Below, piece by piece: positions 37,301 to 44,300 of a DNA stretch of 64,000 nt. Position numbers and translations under genes: made by a program. The DNA comes from Nocardia anaemiae NBRC 100462 (GTDB lineage Bacteria > Actinomycetota > Actinomycetes > Mycobacteriales > Mycobacteriaceae). Where the stretch lies: contig NZ_BDAZ01000047.1 in the NCBI RefSeq assembly GCF_001612725.1, positions 1 to 64,000 on the forward strand, written 5' to 3'. The notes beneath the pieces are model-generated. The model made no database searches. It was not told where the DNA came from and saw nothing but the letters and a program-made list of their open reading frames with translations. The stretch's first letter is position 1. Every line of letters begins with the position of its first letter.

Positions 37301-38371
37301 TCCGATGAGCCCGTCGCGATCGTCGGTGTCGGCTGTCGATTCCCTGGCGGAGTTTCGTCGCGGGATGCGCTGTGGAACATGGTCGCCGGTGGCATCGACG
37401 CGGTGTCGGGATGGCCGACCGATCGGGGGTGGGATCTCGACCGATTATTGGACCCCGATATGGACAAGCCCGGCACGGTGTACTCCTCCGGTGGCGGATT
37501 CCTGGACGATGTCGCCGGATTCGATGCGGGTTTCTTCGGGATCGGTCCGGGTGAGGCGGCGGCGATGGATCCGCAGCAGCGGGTGTTGCTGGAAGTCGCC
37601 TGGGATGCGATGCAGGACGCCGGACTCGACCCGAATGCCTTGCGTGGCACCGAGGTCGGTGTGTTCGTCGGTGCTAGCGATTCGGACTATCAGGGGAACT
37701 CGGCGGCCACCGAAGGGCTCCGACTGACCGGCCGCCATCAGAGTGTGATCTCCGGTCGAGCCGCCTACGTCTTCGGGTTCGAAGGTCCCGCGGTGACGGT
37801 GGATACGGCGTGTTCGTCGTCACTGGTGGCATTGCATCTGGCGTGCGCCGCGGTTCGCGCGGGGGAATGCTCGGTCGCTTTGGCGGGCGGAGTGGCGGTT
37901 ATGGCATCGCCGTTCCTGTTCGTCGAGTTCGCGCGGCAGCGCGGTCTGGCTCCGGACGGCCGGTGCAAATCGTTCAGTGCGGCTGCCGACGGTGTCGGTT
38001 GGTCGGAAGGTGCGAGTCTTCTTGTGTTGGAGCGTCTTTCGGATGCTCGCGCTAATGGTCATCGGGTTTTGGGTGTGGTTCGTGGGAGTGCGGTGAATCA
38101 GGATGGTGCGTCGAATGGTTTGACGGCGCCGAATGGTCCGTCGCAGGAGCGGGTGATTCGGTCGGCGTTGGCGAGTGCTGGTTTGTCGGCGTCGGATGTT
38201 GATGTGGTGGAAGGCCACGGTACTGGTACGACGCTGGGTGATCCGATCGAGGCGCAGGCGTTGTTGGCGACCTATGGTCAGGGTCGGAGTGAGCCGGTGT
38301 GGTTGGGGTCGATCAAGTCGAATATGGGGCACACTCAGGCGGCCGCTGGGGTCGCGGGGTGGTCAAGATGA
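34382..38371 (+). CDS. PKS-8, 5' part: loading module KSQ-AT-ACP and first half of extension KS; frame breaks at ~38,356
   Basis: Start ATG 34382 is chosen for GGAGG nine bases upstream; a GTG at 34361 is in the same frame. There is no N-terminal docking coil, as expected for a protein that begins a chain. The KS-like domain has DTGQSSS: Gln161 replaces the active Cys, the KSQ hallmark of decarboxylating loading modules. AT Ser603 in GHSQG and YASH at 701 point to methylmalonyl-CoA, hence a propionyl starter. ACP Ser918 in GLDSA. The first extension KS begins at ~975 (DEPVAIVGVGCRFPGG) with Cys1144. After AAGVAG the frame runs into WSR and stops. The same protein clearly continues in the +1 frame from 38359. 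Whether the break is real or an assembly error inside a repeat-rich KS cannot be decided here. Confidence 0.9.
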   Translation: MVESRTGIAVVGIACRFPGAYGPDELWSVLRDGRETIGEVPADRPAGLPRGGFVDGADQFDHAFFGISPKEAAAIDPQQRLALELGWEALEDARIAPDTAPARTAVFIGVMGGDYADLVARRGPEAVTRHTFAGLGRSIIANRISRTLGFSAPSLAVDTGQSSSLTAVHLACESLGSGESQLALAGGVNLILSPFGNAMAAEFGALSPDGRCYAFDARANGHVRGEGGAIVVLERLADALANGRRIYAVVEGSAINTGSGEHGLTAPSSDAQADVIRRALTRSALDPADIDYVELHGTGTPVGDPIEAAALGAAYGKHRADALRVGSVKTNIGHLEGAAGIAGLVKAALCLDRGTLAPSLNYATPNPRIPLAECGIRVVDAAEPWLRGPRMRRAGVSSFGMGGSNVHLILAEAPPSAVQSSGETSGGTMPFLLSAVGTAGLSGQARRLQAWLEANPAVGLADIGYSLVTTRAALPERAAVLGADRDALLSGLDAVAAGSPGPIYGRVVTGPTVFVFPGQGGQWVGMGLELWDAVGEFGAAMNECAAALAAVEGVDWSLRAALGDEALLARVDVVQPALWAVMVSLAATWGAFGVTPDIVVGHSQGEIAAATVAGGLTVADAARVIVLRSRAIARQLAGRGAMAAIALGENEIRRRLPDGVVVAAVNAPGSVVVSGEPERVRTLVDECERDGIWARRIPVDYASHSPQVAGLRERIHTDLADIAPQSGRVAMVSTITGAPIDTAMLDGDYWYRGLREPVRFAEAVAAVLNSGAGTLVEVSPNPGLVMAMRQIAADTPAAILDTLRRGDGGTDRLTAALAAAHTNGLPVDWQTWWGPHRAHRTDLPTYAFQRHRHWLDTTADTVCTDPATPVPDTPIRERTERDPDVGAIVVEQTAAVLGYPSGGEVDDRRSFKDLGLDSAGAIELHSRLVRATGVALPATLVYDYPTPAAVIGFVRDRITGVVPRPPDTPAATRSDEPVAIVGVGCRFPGGVSSRDALWNMVAGGIDAVSGWPTDRGWDLDRLLDPDMDKPGTVYSSGGGFLDDVAGFDAGFFGIGPGEAAAMDPQQRVLLEVAWDAMQDAGLDPNALRGTEVGVFVGASDSDYQGNSAATEGLRLTGRHQSVISGRAAYVFGFEGPAVTVDTACSSSLVALHLACAAVRAGECSVALAGGVAVMASPFLFVEFARQRGLAPDGRCKSFSAAADGVGWSEGASLLVLERLSDARANGHRVLGVVRGSAVNQDGASNGLTAPNGPSQERVIRSALASAGLSASDVDVVEGHGTGTTLGDPIEAQALLATYGQGRSEPVWLGSIKSNMGHTQAAAGVAGWSR
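38072..38161 (+). repeat. 90-base homogenised KS segment, copy in PKS-8 module 1
   Basis: Identical to the PKS-4 copy. It lies ~200 bases before the frameshift, so the break sits in a tract where reads from different modules could be confused. Confidence 0.9.
38356..38359 (+). other. Frameshift site: one G missing in PKS-8
   Basis: The sequence GTCGCGGGGTGGTCAAG should by comparison with all other modules encode VAGV(V/I)K. Restoring one G to the four-G run gives GTC GCG GGG GTG GTC AAG and rejoins the two frames with normal KS sequence on both sides. Confidence 0.85.
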
Positions 38372-41300
38372 TCGAGGCCATGCGGCGTGGGGTGATGCCT
38401 GCGACGTTGCATGTGGATGCGCCGAGTTCGCGTGTGGATTGGTCGGTGGGGGATGTGCGGTTGTTGACCGAGGCAAGGTCGTGGGAGTCGGTGGGTCGGC
38501 CGCGCCGGGCTGCGGTGTCGTCGTTCGGGATCAGTGGGACCAACGCGCACCTGATCGTGGAGGAGGCGCCGCCTGCGCCTGACGTGGTGGGGAATCCGTC
38601 GTTGCCGGTGGTGCCGTGGGTGGTGTCGGGTAAATCCGAGGCGGCGGTGCGGACCTTGTCGGAGCGGGTCCGCACGGTGGAGGCGTCGGCGGTCGACATC
38701 GGGTTCGAGCTGGCGACTGCGCGGGCGCATTTGGATTGGCGCGCAGCGCTATTGAGTTCCGACTCCGTTGTCGATGGCATTGTCGCGCGGCAGGCGGTAG
38801 CGGGTAAGACGGTGTTCGTGTTCCCCGGCCAGGGTGCGCAGTACGCGGGGATGGGGCGTGAGCTGTTCGATCGGTTCGAGGTGTTCGCGGATGCTGTGCG
38901 TGAGATCTGTGATCCGGCATGGCTTTTCGCGCCCGACACTGATTTGGATCGCACGGACAACACGCAGTTGGGTGTGTTCGCGGTCGAGGTGGCGTTGGTG
39001 AGGTTGCTCGGATCGTGGGGTGTGGTGCCTGATGTGGTGATCGGGCATTCGGTTGGTGAGATCAGCGCCGCGCATGTGGCGGGGGTGTTGTCGCTGGATG
39101 ATGCGGTGCGTTTGGTGGGTGCTCGTGGTCGTTTGATGGCGGGGCTCCCTGCGGGTGGGGCGATGCTGGCGGTCCAGATCGATGCGGTCGAGAAGATAGG
39201 CGCGATCGGCCAGGTCGGCGAAATCGCCGGGGTCGACCAGGTCGGCATGGTTGGTGACTTGCCGGATGGGGTTTCAGTGGCCGCGATCAATGCACCAAGG
39301 TCGGTGGTGGTGTCGGGCCCGGAGGTGGGCATCGCCGAACTCGAAAAACGCTGGGTTGATCGGCGCAGTCGGCGGCTGTCGGTCAGTCATGCGTTTCATT
39401 CGGTGTTGATGGAGCCGATGCTCGATGAATTCGCCTCGGTGTGTGCGGAACTGGCGTGGCATTCACCGCAGATTCCGATCGCGTCGAATGTGACCGGCGA
39501 GCTCGAGTCGGACCTGATGGCGGATCCGGCGTACTGGGTGCGGCAGGTGCGCGAACCCGTGCGGTTCGCCGACGGTGTCGCCGCGCTGCGTCAGGCGGGT
39601 GCAACTCGGTTCGTCGAGGTGGGTCCGGATGCGGTGCTGGCGGGGCTGATCGATGCGGAGGCGGTGGTCGCGACTCAGCGTCGCGGACGTGGCCAGGTCG
39701 AAACTCTCGTTCGTGCGGTCGCCGAAGCGCATTGCGTCGGTGTCGATGTCGACTGGTCGCGGTTCTTCGCCGGTCAGGGTGCGAAACGGACCGATCTGCC
39801 CGGCTATCCGTTCGAGCACCAACGCTACTGGCTGACCACACGCCCCGCCGACAGCGCGTTCGACCACCCGATCCTCACCGCCGCCGTTTCGCTCGCTCGA
39901 GCCGACGAATGGCTGTTCACCGGCCGATTCACACTGCCGACGCACCGATGGGTCGGCGACCACATCTCCGTGGGCAACCCGGTGCTGCCCGGGACGGCGA
40001 CGGTCGAACTCCTCACCCGCGCCGCGACCGAGATCGGTTGCGGCGTAATCGAAGAGCTGACCCACGAGGCGCCCATCCTGCCGCCCGACACCGGCGCTGT
40101 CGAACTCCAACTGCTGGTCGACGCACCCGACGAGACCGGTCGGCGCTCGTTCACGGTCGCGTTCCGGCTCACCGACCACGATGAATGGATACGCTCGGCC
40201 AGCGGGACCTACTCCGGAGCCACCCCGGGGCCGGATACTGATCGCTCACTCCAACGCCTTATCGGCGAACCCCACTGGCCGCCCACCGACTCCGAGACCG
40301 TCGCGCCGGAATGGATCGTCCAACGGATCAGCGACGCCTCGGGCCTCGATTACGGACCGGCGTTCCTCGGCATAGAGACGGCCTGGCGCCGTGACGGCGA
40401 GATCTTCTCGGAAGTGGCGCTCGCCGACGAATTCCACGGCGACGCCAGCGGTTACGGTATCCATCCGGCCCTTTTCGACCTCGCGCTGCACGCGGGATTC
40501 GCACAGTACGCACTCGCCGAGGATCTGCCGCCGGGCAAGGGCCGACTGCTGTTCAGCTGGTCAGGCGTCCGGTGCTACGCCACCGGGGCGACCCGGCTGC
40601 GGGTCCGCTCGACGCCGACGGGCTCGGCAGGCTTCTCGATCGCCGCGGTGGATGATTCGGGTCGGCCGGTGCTGTCGATCGACGAAATCGTGTTCCGCAC
40701 CTTCGATGTCGACTCCCGCGGGCGCACTCCGCTGTTCGAGTTGGGTTGGGTCGGTGTGGAATTGCCGAGTCGGTCCGGCTCGGCCGTGGTGCGGCGGTTG
40801 GATGGTAGTGCGGGTGTTGGTGCGGTGTTGGATGGGGTGCGGGAATTTGTTGCGGGGGAGTCGGATTCGCGTTCAGTGGTGTGGACACGAAACCGAATCG
40901 GGGGTGTGTGGGGTTTGGTGCGGTCGGTGCAGGCGGAGTTCCCGGGCCGGATCGTGTTGGTCGATACCGATGATCCCGAGAGTACGGATTGGGATGCGAT
41001 TGTCGCGTCCGGGTATTCACAGGTGCAGTGGCGTAATGGTGGTGCGTCGGTGCCGCAGCTGGTACGGGTGCCGGTTCCCTCCCGAGAGATGCCGGATTGG
41101 GGTAGGGGCACGGTGTTGATCACCGGTGGTACCGGTGGTGTGGGTGCAGTGTTGGCACGGCATCTGGTACAGGCGCACGGGGTACGGCATTTGGTGCTGT
41201 TGAGTCGTCGTGGTGGTAGCGCTGATGTCGATGGGGCCGCTCGTGTGGTGGCCTGTGATGTGACCGATCGGGACGCGGTGGCGAGTGTTTTGGCAGGTGT

Positions 41301-44300
41301 CGAGCCGCCGGTGACTGCGGTGATCCACGCTGCCGGTGTGCTCGATGACGCGACTGTCACATCGTTGACGGCTGAGCAATTCAAGCGGGTGTGGGCGCCG
41401 AAGGTTGACGGTGCGAGGATTCTCGATGAGTTGACCCGTGAGTTGAACCTGTCGGCGTTCGTGCTGTTTTCCTCGATGGCCGCAACCCTCGGCACACCTG
41501 GACAAGCCAACTACGCGGCGGCGAATGCGGAGTTGGATGCGTTGGCGCGGGAGCGGCATGCGGCGGGTCTGCCCGCGGTGTCGGTGGCGTGGGGGCCGTG
41601 GGCTGATGCGGGTATGGCTGCTCGCCTGTCCCCGGCAGACATGGCCCGGTGGCAGCGTTTCGGTATCACCCCATTGGACACCGACGCGGCCCTCGCACTA
41701 TTCGACGCCGCACTGACGACGCAAAGACCAGCGCTGATCGCCGCGCAGATCAACCCGCACCGTGCACAGCAGGAGGTGTTCAGCGGCTTGGTGCCGCGCA
41801 GCGAGCGCGGCTCCGGCTCGCGTGCACGGCTGGCCGGGCTCGACGAGGCCGAACGCGAAGCCGCGATGGTCGATCTCGTCTGTGCGCACGTCGGCGTGGT
41901 CACCAACAAACGCACCAGGATCGACCCCGCGAGCAGCTTCGCCGACCTCGGACTGGACTCCCTCGGCGCGGTCGAACTGCGCAACCGGCTCACCGAGGAG
42001 ACCGGCGTGCGGCTGCCGTCGACCCTCGTCTTCGACTACCCGACGCCGACGGCCCTGGCCCGGTACCTACTCGGGAACGTGCGAAACATCGCGGCCCGCA
42101 CCGCGCCCGTCGAACGAGTGGAACAGATCCGCGCCGACGAGCCGCTCGCGATTGTCGGCATCGGATGCCGCTTCCCGGGCGGCGTCGGATCGCGGAACGA
42201 CTTGTGGGACATCGTATTCCGGGGCGTCGACGCGGTGTCGGGATTCCCGACCGATCGCGGCTGGGACCTCGAGCGGCTCTATGATCCGGACCCGGACGTG
42301 CCGGGCACCGTCTACATTCGGGAGAGCGCGTTCCTCGACGATGTCGCCGGATTCGATGCGGGTTTCTTCGGGATCGGTTCGGGTGAGGCGGCGGCGATGG
42401 ATCCGCAGCAGCGGGTGCTGCTCGAGGTCGCCTGGGACGCGATGCAGGACGCCGGACTCGACCCGAAAGCTCTGCGCGGCACCGACGTCGGCGTTTTCGC
42501 CGGATCGAGTATCTCCGACTATCACGCGCGCGTATCCGGCGACCTCGAGGGCTTCCGGCTCACCGGTACCACCCAGAGCGTCCTGTCCGGACGGCTCGCC
42601 TACATCTTCGGGTTCGAGGGACCCGCGGTCACGGTGGATACGGCGTGCTCATCGTCGCTCGTGGCCCTGCACCTGGCCTGCCAAGCCCTGCGCGCGGGCG
42701 ACTGCTCCATGGCGCTGGCGGGTGGCGTGTCGGTATGGGGATCGCCGTATCTTTTTGTGGACTTCGCGCGGCAGCGGGGATTGTCACCGGATGGTCGAAG
42801 CAAGTCCTACAGCGCGGCGGCCGATGGTGTCGGGTTCGCCGAGGGGGCGGGTTTGGTTGTGCTGGAGCGTCTTTCGGATGCTCGTTCGCGTGGTCATCGG
42901 ATTCTCGGTGTGGTTCGTGGGAGTGCGGTGAATCAGGATGGTGCGTCGAATGGTTTGACGGCGCCGAATGGTCCATCGCAGGAGCGGGTGATTCGGGCCG
43001 CGCTGGCGAGCGCGGGTTTGTCGGCGTCGGACGTTGATGTGGTGGAGGGGCACGGCACCGGTACCCGGTTGGGCGATCCGATCGAGGCACAGGCATTGCT
43101 CGCCACCTACGGTCAGGGTCGGAGTGAGCCGGTGTGGCTGGGGTCGATCAAGTCGAATATCGGGCATACGGTCGGCGCCGCGGGTGTGGCCGGTGTGATC
43201 AAGATGGTGGAGTCGATGCGGCGTGGGGTGATGCCTTCGACGCTGCATGTGGACGCGCCGAGCCCACATGTGGATTGGGCTTCGGGCCGAGTCGAACTGT
43301 TGACGCGATCGCGCCCGTGGGAGCGGAGGGGGCGACGGCGCGCGGCGGTCTCATCGTTCGGGATCAGTGGGACGAATGCGCATCTGATCGTGGAGGAGGC
43401 GCCGGATTCACCTGATGCCGTGGGCAATCCATTGCCGGTGGTGCCGTGGGTGGTGTCGGGCAAATCCGAGGCGGCGGTGCGGACGTTGCTCGAGCGCGTA
43501 CGCACAGCGGCGGAGTCGGCTGTCGATGTGGGCTTCGAGCTCGCGACCGCGCGGGCGCATTTGAATTGGCGCGCGACATTATTGGTGTCAGCCGCCGATA
43601 CCGTCACTGACCTTGCCGTGCGGCGGGTGGTGGATGGGAAGACGGTTTTCGTATTCCCGGGGCAGGGTGCGCAGTACGCGGGGATGGGGCGTGAGCTGTT
43701 CGATGCGTTTCCGGTGTTCGCGGACGTGGTGCGTGAGATTTGTGATCCGGCCTGGCTTTTCGCATCCGGCACCGATTTGGATCGCACGGACAACACGCAG
43801 TTGGGTGTGTTCGCGGTCGAGGTTGCGCTGACGCGTCTGCTCGGGTCGTGGGGTGTGATACCGGATTTGGTGATCGGGCATTCGGTCGGTGAGATCACCG
43901 CCGCGCATGTGGCGGGGGTGTTGTCGCTGGATGATGCGGTGCGTTTGGTGGGTGCTCGTGGTCGTTTGATGGCGGGGCTCCCTGCGGGTGGGGCGATGCT
44001 GGCGGTCCAGATCGACGAGGTCGACGAGACCGGTGGGTTCGGTGATGCCGGTGACGCCGGGCGGCTGGGTCAGGTCGGGAGGGTCGGCGAGATCGGTGAC
44101 CTTCCTGATCAGGTTTCGGTCGCGGCGATCAACGCTCCCGGGTCGGTCGTGGTATCAGGTCCGGAGGCGGGCATCGCCGAACTCGAAGCACGTTGGGCAG
44201 ACCGCCGCACCCGCCGACTGACGGTCAGTCATGCGTTCCATTCGGTGTTGATGGAGCCGATGCTCGATGAATTCGCCACACTGTGTGCGGAACTCGCGTG

